A stretch of DNA of 43,167 nucleotides from Azolla pinnata (taxonomy: Eukaryota; Streptophyta; Polypodiopsida; Salviniales; Salviniaceae), in contig JBBBWG010005002.1 of assembly GCA_037176905.1 (NCBI GenBank), positions 1 through 43,167 of the forward strand, read 5' to 3'. Below the pieces are notes generated by a model. That model searched no databases and was not told the DNA's origin. It saw only the letters and a list, made by a program, of their open reading frames with translations. Every line of letters begins with the position of its first letter. The first letter of the stretch is position 1. This document shows, in pieces, positions 21,769 through 32,214 of this stretch. A program made the position numbers and the translations under genes.

Positions 21769-22022
21769 GAATGAATCGGGGGGCTGATCTTTCAGTGGGG
21801 AAGATCAGATCAGGCGTTAATCTGCTGTTGCTGTTGCTGTTGCTGNNNNNNNNNNNNNNNNNNNNNNNNNNNNNNNNNNNNNNNNNNNNNNNNNNNNNNN
21901 NNNNNNNNNNNNNNNNNNNNNNNNNNNNNNNNNNNNNNNNNNNNNGAATGAATCGGGGGGCTGATCTTTCAGTGGGGAAGATCAGATCAGGCGTTAATCT
22001 GCTGTTGCTGTTGCTGTTGCTG
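21769..22022 (+). other. Assembly gap (100 N, 21846-21945) with identical 77-bp flanks
   Basis: The 77 bases just before the N run (21769-21845) and the first 77 bases after it (21946-22022) are identical, from GAATGAATCGGGGGG through the CTGTTG repeat. This is what is expected when two contigs that overlap were scaffolded without being merged. The true sequence is then probably continuous and the second copy artificial. Confidence 0.9.
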
Positions 22023-22139
22023 CTGTTGTTATTATTGTAATTATTATTATTGTAATTATTATTATTGTTATGTTATTTATTTTTTGAAAAAGCGCGGGAA
22101 AAGGTCGAAAAAGTGACTGAGGGGGGAAACATGTGGCGT

Positions 22140-22560
22140 GGGTCTAGAGAGAGAAATTCTAGAGAGAGGAATTCTAGAGAGAGGATGTGGAGAGAGGAAT
22201 TCTAGAGAGAGGATGTGGAGAGAGGAATTCTAGAGAGAGGATGTGGAGAGAGGAATTCTAGGGAGAGGATGTGGAGAGAGGAATTCTAGGGAGAGGATGT
22301 GGAGAGAGGAATTCTAGAGAGAGGATGTGGAGAGAGAATGTCTAGAGAGAGGATGCGGAGAGAGGAATTCTAGAGAGAGGATGTGGAGAGAGGAATTCTA
22401 GAGAGAGGATGCGGAGAGAGGAATTCTAGAGAGAGGATGTGGAGAGAGAAATTCTAGAGAGAGGATGTGGAGAGAGAAATTCTAGAGAGAGAAGTTAGAG
22501 AGAGAAATTCTAGAGAGAGAGAGGTTAGAGAGAGAAGTTAGAGAGAGAAGTTAGAGAGAG
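22140..22560 (+). repeat. 28-bp GA-rich minisatellite, 11 regular units
   Basis: GGATG(T/C)GG recurs at 22183, 22211, 22239, 22267, 22295, 22323, 22351, 22379, 22407, 22435 and 22463, exactly 28 bases apart. The rest of each unit is AGAGAGGAATTCTAGAGAGA. Shorter GAAGTTAGAGAGA units continue to about 22560. The array lies 0.65 kb before the Ca2+-ATPase start codon. Confidence 0.95.
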
Positions 22561-22774
22561 AGTGTGTGTGCTCGGCTTTCAGTTCTCGGAGAAGAAGAAG
22601 AAGAAGAAGAAGACGAAGAAGAAGAAGAAGCTTCAAGGAGCTTTCATCGCCATAGCCACGCACGTGCGAAGCTCTCTCTCTCTCTCCGTTTCCTTCTCTG
22701 CGTCCTCCATCGCCGTCTCCATCTCCATCTCCATCTCCATCTCCATCTCTCCGTCTCCGAGCTCTCCGCTGCTC

Positions 22775-22781
22775 TATATAT
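22775..22781 (+). promoter_or_regulatory. TATA-like element before the Ca2+-ATPase gene
   Basis: TATATAT sits in an otherwise CT-rich stretch, about 415 bases before the start codon at 23194. A start of transcription near 22810 would give a pyrimidine-rich leader of about 380 bases. The assignment rests on position alone. Confidence 0.35.
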
Positions 22782-23193
22782 GTCTTCGTCTTCGCCGTAT
22801 CCGTGCTTCCTTGGCCTCCGATCCTCCTCCCGTCGCTTCTGAAGATCGGCCCAAAGCTTTCCTCTGCTCAAGCTCCCATGGCGATGGCTGCTGCTTCTCC
22901 TCCTCCTCCTTCGCCGTCTTCTTCCCGCTCATCGGATTGGGATTTCTCTGCGAGACTGATGCTTGCACCGTACTGAGCGAAGAGGGAGCTCGGTAGCGTT
23001 TTCTCTCTCCCCCATTCTCGCTACCGCCGCCTCTTCCCTGCGCGTTTCTTCCTCCCTTCCTTCCTACGCTTCGGCCTGAACCTGTCTCGATCGAGCTCTT
23101 GCCTTGCTGCTGCTGCTGCCGCTCTCACGCTTCTTTCCCATATGCTTTGTTGAATCTGAAGGCGCCACCGGGAACGCAGGCCCCAAGGCCGCC

Positions 23194-26100
23194 ATGGAGA
23201 AGCTTCCTTCCATGAAAGGCTTCGAGATCGGTAGCAAGGACGTGGACGACGAGGCTCGATTGCGATGGCGCGAGCAGACCTTGACCTTCAATCCCAAGCG
23301 CCGCTTCAGGCACACGCTCAACGTCGAGAAGCACAAAGAACTGGTACCACATCCTTCCTCAAAGCTCCGGTTTTGCATAACTGCTGCTTCTCCCTTCTTG
23401 CTTCTTGCTTCTCCCTTCTTGCTTCTTGCTGCTGGCTTCTTGCTGCTTGCTTCTGGCTTCTTGCTGCTTGCTGCTTGCTCCTTGTCGTCTTTGTCTTTCC
23501 GTTTTCGCTTGTTTCTGCTCCTTCTTTTCTTCTTTCCTGCATATGGCTTCTGATAGAGATGGATTGATCCTACGACCTCCTTCTTCGTCGTCGTCGTCTT
23601 CAGTCTTTCTGCTTTCGCTTGTTTCTGTTCCTCCTTTACTTCTTTCCTGCATATAGCTTCTGATAGAGGTGGAGATGATCCTACCACCTCTGGGAATTAT
23701 TCCGGGAAGCTGAAACAAACGAATCAGAGAAAATCCATGGGAATCGGTTTCATCCACGTGATTGCATGCACATCTTCCTTTCTTCCTCTTTTACACAGGC
23801 TTGTAAAGTGGTGTGGATATGCGAAGCTTCCGCACAACCTTTTTCTTACTGTGAGGTAGATGAGGATCATTGTATCCTGTATTTTCTGCGCAAATGTTTT
23901 ACTGAGGGTAGCTGAGAATGCCCCAGCTTCGGCAGTTTCACAGAAACAATATATAAAAAATTCATGACAATTGAGCACACGCATTTCTCTCTGCATAAAG
24001 ATTTACAGTATTGTAAAGGTTTTACAGATTCATAAAGAACTGTAGATGGGTGCAAGGCTGCAGTTTTGCAGTTTTGTGCAGACCTTTAGGCCAAATTTGA
24101 GGTACGTGAGGAGGAATGTATCCAGCACTGTGTATGAAATGGCAGACTAGAAAGATCAATCTTTGACTCTTGATTTTCTAGCAGACTAGAAGGAAGTTTT
24201 TTGCATCTCTTTCGGTGGTTATTACCATGAGTTTATACGTCTGAAAATGTGTTCCCCTATGCTGATGAATGCCGTCACCTGTCACAACACCCACATGTTT
24301 TGAGACAGTGGGAACTAAGGAAGTGCAACGTTTTTCAGAGATATTAGGTTGGAGTCTTGATCATCACAAAGAAATATCATGTTTTCCGTTCACTCTTCTA
24401 TTCACTAGCATGTCGACATCTACTCACTCACTAACCCACAGCAGAGTAGGGGTGAACCAATGTTTTTTCAGGTGAGTCTTTAAAACTTTTCTGGCCAATG
24501 CTTGTGATCGATTCCCTTTGCTCGCAACTGCATGTGCAATTGCAGGAAATTTACAGTCATTTCTTGCCCGTTCCTTCACCAAGGAAAGAACACCTTTTGT
24601 ATCTCACTAATGATATTTGACCTTTGAAGAAAGATAATAATGAAACCTTTTTTTTTCTCTATTTCGACCTCCCTCTCACTCGCAAAAAGAAAATCGGGGA
24701 AGGGAAGAAACACCCAGGTGTATGTATGGAGTTCCCACCTTTCATATTTTAAATGCCTTTTGGATGTTTCTATTAAATGAGCAGGGTTTTATTTTGGATA
24801 AATACCACACTGTTCCATTCTATACGCTTAAGAATACCAATAGGAGATTTTAAAAGAGTGCATCAACACTGACAACTCACATTTGTTCTCTTACCATTGT
24901 ACAAACAGATTCTTCGTAAATTATAGTACTATACGGTGATCTTTCATCATACTAACTTGTTTGGTCGTAATGTCAGATGAACTTATTTTTGCATTACTCC
25001 AATATATTGGTCAGAACATTAGGAGTTTCCCAAGTCAGCCAAATATCACACCATGGATCAGTGTTGGTTTCCTGTGTATCTATCGTCCAATCAGCTTGCA
25101 CAATGTGGTGTTCATGAATGTAGTTGGCGTCAATGGACCCAATGTCTCTCATATTCGTGCATTTTATGGTCTCCAAATCCTCTCTCGCCCTCCACGACCA
25201 TTGTTGCAAGATCTTATACACTAGTTAAGATTCAAGAATTGTGCATGATACATTGTTGAGATGAGATGTTAGGTGTGATGTTGACTGGGTAACTAGTAAA
25301 TACCATCCGAAACGGATGTATAGTTAATTCCAAAATTCTCTTTCCTCTTTGGAAGTGGATACAAATTATTGTATGCCGAGTTTAATACTAGTGGGAAATG
25401 CTGTAAACGAATATTCAGGAAACTAGATATCGAGTGATGAGGAGTGTAGAATGTGGAATTTGGATTGGCATTTGATGAACTATAATGAAAGCTGAACAAT
25501 CGGGGGCTAGAAGTTCCTTTAAATTTCTTCGGTTTCGTAAAACAGCACAGAAGAAGCTTATGCTAACAACGGACATATGACTCATCTTCATGCTTTTCAT
25601 CATTTGTTCCAAAATCTTTGTTTTACTGCAGCAAACTGCACAGAAGAAGCTTAAAGCTGGCATCACAGTAGCCAGGGCTGCATTCAAGTTTATCTCAGGT
25701 CTGAGGGATTCATTGAAGTGCAGAATGTTCTATATAACTAGATAATCCTTCATTAGAATAGTTTTAAAACTCTGCGTTAATATTGAGAGTAAATCATTTA
25801 CAGGGATTGCTGGTCCAGACAAAGAAGCTCTAGCAAAAGCTCAAGAATGTGGTTTTCCTATCTATGCACAGCAATTAGTAGGATTGAATGATAAAATCAA
25901 TCAATACAATGCACTGGGAAGGCTTACTGGTATCGCCGAAAAGCTGGGAGTTGCCACTTTTGATGATGGTATCAAAGGAACCGAGGAAGACCTTAGAAGG
26001 AGACGGAAACTTTTTGGGCCAAACACTTACACAGAGAAGCCTCCAAAGGGATTCCTGGTGTTCATCTGGGAAGCAATGCAGGATTTGACACTGATGATCC

Positions 26101-29100
26101 TAATTGTTTGTGCAATCTTATCGCTTATTATAGGTATATCAACTGAAGGTTTGAGTGACGGCTGGCATGACGGTGTAGGCATCCTGATGAGTATCCTTAT
26201 TGTGGTCCTCGTCACAGCGACAAGCGACTACAGGCAGTCTCTTCAGTTCCGAGACTTGGAAAAAGAGAAGAAAAAGATATTCATCCAGGTAACTCGTCAA
26301 GGCTGTCGCCAAAAGGTTTCCATTTATGACCTTGTAGTTGGGGATGTGGTGCATCTGTCAGTAGGTGATCAGATCGCCGCAGATGGGCTCTACATCAGTG
26401 GATTTTCACTTGCAATTGATGAATCAAGTCTAACAGGAGAGAGTGAGCTTGTGTATCCTACACCTGAAAAACCATTTCTGTTGGCAGGAACAAAAGTTCA
26501 AGATGGGTCTGGAAAAATGCTGGTGACTTCTGTTGGGATGAATACAGAATGGGGTAATCTCATGTCCAGCCTCAGTGAAGTTGGTAATGAAGAGACACCC
26601 CTGCAAGTCAAGCTTAATGGTGTGGCTACTCTTGTGGGGAAGATTGGACTTGGCTTTGCTATCTTGACTTTTGTGATTCTGGTCTTTAATTTTTGTTGTA
26701 AGAAGGAGAGTTTAACAGTTTGGTCTGGCGAAGATGTGGAAGATATTGTGGAGTTCTTCACTATTGCAGTGACTATTATCGTAGTTGCTGTGCCGGAAGG
26801 CTTGCCTCTTGCTGTAACCCTAAGTTTGGCTTATGCAATGAAACAAATGATGAAAGACAAAGCCCTCGTTCGCCACCTCTCTGCATGTGAAACAATGGGA
26901 TCAGCAACATGTATATGTAGTGACAAGACAGGAACCTTGACAACCAACCATATGACTGTAGTAAAAGTATGGGCAGGAAATGGAGTTCATGAGCCTGAGA
27001 AGGTAACTAGTTTGTCCAAGCAATGCTTGGACATCCTTCTTGAAAGCATTTTTCAGAACACAAATGGAGAGATTGTCGAAGCTAATAATAAGCTTGAGCT
27101 TCTTGGCACCCCAACTGAGACTGCAATTCTAAGTTTTGGACTGAATTTAGGTGGTGCCTTTCAGAAAGTGCGTGCACAATCAACAATTATCAATGTGGAA
27201 CCATTCAATTCGGCAAAGAAAAGAATGTCAGTCCTGTTGAGATTGACTGATAATAAATTCCGTGTGCATTGCAAAGGGGCTTCAGAAATTGTTCTTAACA
27301 TGTGTGACAGTATTATGGATAGTGATGGTCAAGTCAGTCTTCTAGGTGATGAAGAAAGGAAAAACTTAGAGAGGGTGATCGACACTTTTGCTAAAGATGC
27401 ATTGCGAACATTATGCCTTGCATTCAAGGACATAGAAGGTGAAGCTTACGCCGAATCAACTATCCCAGAATCTGGTTATACATGCATGGCAATAGTTGGT
27501 ATAAAGGATCCTGTACGCCCTGGAGTTGTTGATGCTATTAAACTGTGTGCTCGAGCTAGTATAAGAGTGAGAATGGTAACAGGAGATAATATTGAAACTG
27601 CGAAGGCCATTGCTCGAGAATGTAACATCCTTACAGATGATGGGATGGCAGTGGAAGGACCAGTTTTCCGGACATGGACTGAGTCTGAGATGATTGAAAA
27701 TGTTCCAAAATTGCAGGTACCTTTATACTATGCTCTCTTACTAGCACTTGTATGTGTCATTCACCTAGTTATATGTATATTCTCAAGCATGCTTTTGCAA
27801 ACCTCTTGTTTCATCCTGCAATCTTGTTTCACTTTGCTGCCAGATTGTTTACTTATTATTGTCTCTTCATCATTTGTTTTATATGTCTGTTTTTACTGAC
27901 GAGGTAGCTAAGGGCATCTAAATTTGTGCCTGACTAATCTTCATCAAGTTTAAGTCTCATAGCCTTGGTTTTTTCTGTTACTCATAGGTTATGTCAGAGA
28001 TGAACGTATAAATGTGTGGATCATGATTATTCTACTTTCTACTATCAGGTTATGGCCAGATCTTCACCAGCTGATAAATTGCTGCTAGTAAAACATCTAA
28101 AACGGGAGCAGAATGTAGTCGCTGTTACTGGTGATGGGACAAATGATGCACCTGCATTACATGAGGCAGATATAGGATTAGCCATGGGAATTGCGGGTAC
28201 AGAGGTAAAGTATACAGTGACAATTGAACAGGAAGAAATTTCTTTTGATTGATAACAGCAAGTTCGAACTTCAAGTATGTTCATATGGTCATGGTTTCAT
28301 TGTTCAGGTCGCCAAGGAGAGTGCTGATATTATCATTCTGGATGATAATTTCTCTACTATTGTGACCGTAGCTAAGTGGGGCCGTTCAATTTACACCAAT
28401 ATACAGAAGTTTGTTCAGTTTCAGCTGACTGTAAACCTTGTAGCACTTCTCTTGAATTTCTCCTCTGCTTGTTTGACTGGTACTAAAAATAATTTATTTT
28501 CAGTGTCATGCCCTATTGTGGAACATGTGCGGAGATATCCTTTTGTACGAATGTTTTTCTATAACATCCTTTGATTTATGCAAGTTGAGCCCTTGTACAG
28601 GGAAGGCACCTCTCACTGCCGTGCAACTTTTGTGGGTGAACTTGATCATGGACACCCTGGGAGCTTTAGCACTTGCGACTGAACCTCCGTACGATGAGTT
28701 GATGGATAAGGAACCTGTGGGGAGAAAGGGGACCTTGATCACGTTGGTCATGTGGAGAAATATTTTTGGCCAGGCAATTTATCAGCTGATTGTTCTTTGG
28801 CAACTTCAGTCAAGAGGGAAAATGCTTCTCTGTTTGAATGGAGATGATGCTGAAGATATCTTAGACACCATGATTTTCAATACTTTTGTCTTTTGTCAGG
28901 TAATACTCAACATATTTTCTAATATGTCATAGGAATCCCTTGGTCTTAACTTTTCAACTCGTTTCAAAATTTTTAAAGTTAAATGGTATAATGGTTTATG
29001 GTACAGGATGGTTACTGCCTCCCTTGCAGCAGATTAGTCTAGCTTGACTTAAGAATTATCTGACATGCCTTTGCTTCTTCATTAGCTTTTTAAACTAGCT

Positions 29101-31010
29101 TAGAAATTGTCCAAACCAAAATCGGACATTAATCAATCATGTCCAGCATGTCTGGTCAACTAATAACAAAAGATAAGAGCTACCTTAAGATGTCCCTGAT
29201 CTCAACAGTTTCCCTATGTTAATAAGGATCATGGTAACAAGTAATAAGGGTAGAACAATGTCCAAAGTAAAAAAACCTGGGGGATCTAGATTGAGTGGAT
29301 CGATTATCCCACAAAGACTGCCAGAGGAGGATTTCAAATGACATCAATGCCCTTCATAGCGAATATGGTTAGAACAATGTCAGTGGAAGATTTCAGATGA
29401 CATTAATGCCCTTCATAGTGAAAATGGCTAGAACAATGTCAGAGGAGGATTTCAAATGACATTAATGCCCTTCATAGTGAATCACCTTATCTATAATGCT
29501 TTATCTTGGGGAATATTACTTTGCATCCTTATGTATGTAACATTATATGTGACTACCTGTGAATTCCCAGCATCTAGAACAAGCCAGTTGAACTGTTAAG
29601 TTAAGCAAATGTATTAACCCATTGCGGTTCAACACATCAGCAGACTGCCCAGTTTTCACTATAAAGAAGATATAATCTATTACTATCTTACCATATCAAG
29701 GCAATTGTTTTCTGTGAATATCGTGATGAATGTGAATGAATACCTTCTTTTATAGCATTTACGGCAGTATAACTTCCAGGAGCCACCAACTCGTCCCAAG
29801 TATGACATTTGGTGAGCCATGTAAAGAAAGAACCTACGAAGCATAAGTTTGATAAGCCTTACAGACAGGAATAAGATATAATTGTAACTATAAAGAAAAC
29901 ATGCATACCTTAAGCAAACTCCGTAAACGGATATATAGATGCCCCACGCTCATGGATTGCCATAGGAAAGTATCACAAATCTTGGAAGCAGAGATGATCT
30001 ATCAAATCTGTAGTAAGACGGAGTGTGAGGGACAGTATGAGGGGATAATGCTTCATGTTCTCCATTATAAGATGGCTCTGATGGCTACAGGCTATGTGCA
30101 TACGATCAGCACACAGTCAGTAGATACCCTAAACCCTAAACCCTAAACCCTGCTCATACGAGCAGCATATAGGGAGAGAATGTGTCAGATATAGATGCTT
30201 TTTTCCGTTTTTTGCACAGTGATTGGGGAAGATATCAAATATAGATCATCACATGTCCCGTTAAAGCCTTCGGCCATGATTGACTGGGAGTGACTTCTCA
30301 CCTTTTGAATGGGTGCTCATTGTTGTAGAGCTATACCTGACCCATTATGTGTTTGAAAGTATCAGGTGATGGGGTATGTGGTACAACTCGGAGCTTGAGA
30401 AATGCGTTCTTATTTTTTATGGTCTTTGTGGAGTTTCACTTAGGCAGGCTAAAAATAAAGCTGTCAGCTGTATTGTATGGCCATTTTGTGCCCATAGGAG
30501 TTAGACTCGTGTCATTTAGTATTACTGCACTTTACATGGTTTACTTTGTAAGATTGTTCTTAATGAAGTAGTTGAGGTACTTCTACAAAGAAAAATAATA
30601 ATGAAGGGCACGAGAGAGAGAGAGAGAGAGAAATTGATATTTTGTTTTTGACACAGGTATTCAATGAGTTAAATTCCCGCGAAATGGAAAAGCTGAACGT
30701 GTTCAAAAACACATTGAATAATAAGGTATTCCTGGGGGTTATTTTCATCACTATTGTATTTCAAGTTATCATGGTGGAGGGTCTCGGAAAGCTAGCAAAT
30801 ACAGTACATCTCAATAAGGAGCAATGGCTCATCAGTGTGCTTCTAGGGTCTTTCAGTCTAGTTGTTGCCTTTGTGGTTAAATTACCAGCTAATGGCAACT
30901 GGAAGATCGTCAAGCAGTTCCTGGAAAAGCACTGGCTACAGTGTAGTGCTGTTATCGGTCTCATTTGTGTGCTTAGTTTGAGTTCTTTCTTGGCTGTCTA
31001 CTTTTCCTGA
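23194..31010 (+). CDS. ACA: Autoinhibited P-type Ca2+-ATPase, type IIB (ACA2/ACA4-like); 7 coding exons
   Basis: Exons: 23194-23343, 25632-25698, 25804-27716, 28049-28204, 28308-28479, 28601-28899, 30657-31010; 1036 residues, phases close. The start fits GCCGCCATGG. It pumps Ca2+ out of the cytosol, by kinship at the ER, vacuole or plasma membrane. The N-terminus carries the calmodulin-binding autoinhibitory helix ([20 protein letters not shown], residues 24-43) and the FKFISG motif. Catalytic motifs are TGES (283-286), PEGLP (403-407), CSDKTGTLT with phosphorylated D446, MVTGDN (663-668) and [10 protein letters not shown] (738-747). The Ca2+ ligands E404, N833 and D837 are kept. Ten family membrane helices are recognisable. 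The unusual part is the C-terminus: after helix 10 there are ~40 more residues ending in a hydrophobic stretch (about 1015-1035). The exon 1-exon 2 junction makes the region after the calmodulin helix about four residues shorter than in ACA2. Confidence 0.95.
23400..23710 (+). repeat. Pyrimidine-rich repeats and a 110-bp duplication in Ca2+-ATPase intron 1
   Basis: Just after exon 1 there are many CTTCTTGCTTCTTGCTG-type units (about 23390-23480). Then a unit from GTCTTTCC to TCCTAC(G/C)ACCTC occurs at 23493 and again at 23603, 110 bases apart, with about ten differences. The rest of the 2288-base intron shows nothing else. Confidence 0.85.
29323..29482 (+). repeat. 59-bp tandem repeat in Ca2+-ATPase intron 6
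   Basis: ATTTCA(A/G)ATGACAT(C/T)AATG starts at 29331, 29390 and 29449. Each copy continues with CCCTTCATAG(C/T)GAA and the first two with GG(T/C)TAGAACAATGTCAG. That gives about 2.7 units with few differences. Confidence 0.93.
30127..30151 (+). repeat. Interstitial telomeric repeat (CCCTAAA)3CCCT in Ca2+-ATPase intron 6
   Basis: Three perfect plant telomere units and a partial fourth lie inside the 1757-base intron 28900-30656, far from any chromosome end in this context. Such short arrays are known to be added at repaired double-strand breaks. Confidence 0.95.
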
Positions 31011-32214
31011 AAATCAACAGCTCATCCAAGCTTGTATTAGTGCATCACAGCCCTCTATAGCTGACATTATAGTCTGTCTCTGTTTATGGGTTCATGGGCT
31101 CTTCATATATTTTGAAGGAATATTAGGAAGGTCGAAAAACAAGAATAATGGGTTCACTTCCAAAGTCCATGTTCATCTGCTCTTTAGATTCCACATATTC
31201 TAAACTGGAATATCGGGGGCAATGTGGGGTGTAAGTAAACATGGGAGAACTCAATAAGTCTGCAAACTAACATGCCATCACAAAATAAGGCAGAATGACG
31301 TCCTGTTCATTGTAATGTATAAATTGACAAAAGCCTTTCGGCATCTATTTGACAGAGATTGGACAGGTACATGGGATGTGTGAATTGGGTAAAAGTTGAA
31401 TGAATCTTATTGCTAATGTCATACTGTGTCAATTGGTAAAGTTGAGTGGTGATCTATTCACGATAGATGAAATTGGTTTGATAAGAGCAACATTTAATTA
31501 GTCATATGGTTTCTATCTCTAATTAACTATATTCGTTTTTCAGTGGTGAAAATCAGTCTGATTTCGCGGATTCATTGCAAAATATTGATAATTGGTAACT
31601 CCCAAAAATCGCATGGTTGCTATCGGATAAATCTTAGTTGCTTTGTTTCAATTGAATTGAGCAAACTGTATTGCTGTATCTGCTTTGTTTGATTCCATCA
31701 AATGCAGAATAACAATGCATTTCTGTGAGAAATCATATCGGATTTCCTAACGTTAGGGATTTGAAGAGGCAATCGTATGAAGCTTTCATGGAAACCACGG
31801 TAAATACAACATCAAGAATCCTCACTAATCATGTAGATTCGAGAAAAATCAAGCTACACATAATGCTTTCTTAACCAAACCATTTGATCGAATATTCAGC
31901 AGATGGAGCAAGGCAATATTCCTTTTTATCGTAAAATCTCAATAAACTGACATTATTTGTACACACCATCTTAGACTCTAGATCTCATCAGTACCATGAG
32001 AAAATGCAGGCTGATTCATTTTACTGAATGCTACAAGCTTGATGCTTCTAGCCAAATCCCTTATTGCCTGATAAACCACCAAGAGACTATTCTTTCACAA
32101 AAAAACTGGTCATGAGAATCCCAAGATAACCATGGTGGAACAGAACTCCCATGACAACCATGGTGGCATACTTTCAATTATAATGGCAAACCGTCAACAG
32201 GCACCCAAAGAATT
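31011..32214. other. Convergent intergenic region
   Basis: This 1.2-kb stretch holds the 3' UTRs of the Ca2+-ATPase gene (from the left) and of TWD40-2 (from the right). I see no other open frame or repeat of note. Confidence 0.6.

Noticed and set aside
23359-23757. Several 74-207-codon frames on both strands around 23.1-23.8 kb
   Set aside because: They arise from the CTTCTTGCT pyrimidine repeats in Ca2+-ATPase intron 1 and its exon 1 shadow.
27717-27899. Read-through tail of the large Ca2+-ATPase exon 3 frame
   Set aside because: The donor after residue 710 (CAG/GTACCT at 27716/27717) and the acceptor at 28048 restore the conserved VMARSSP sequence; the tail is intron.
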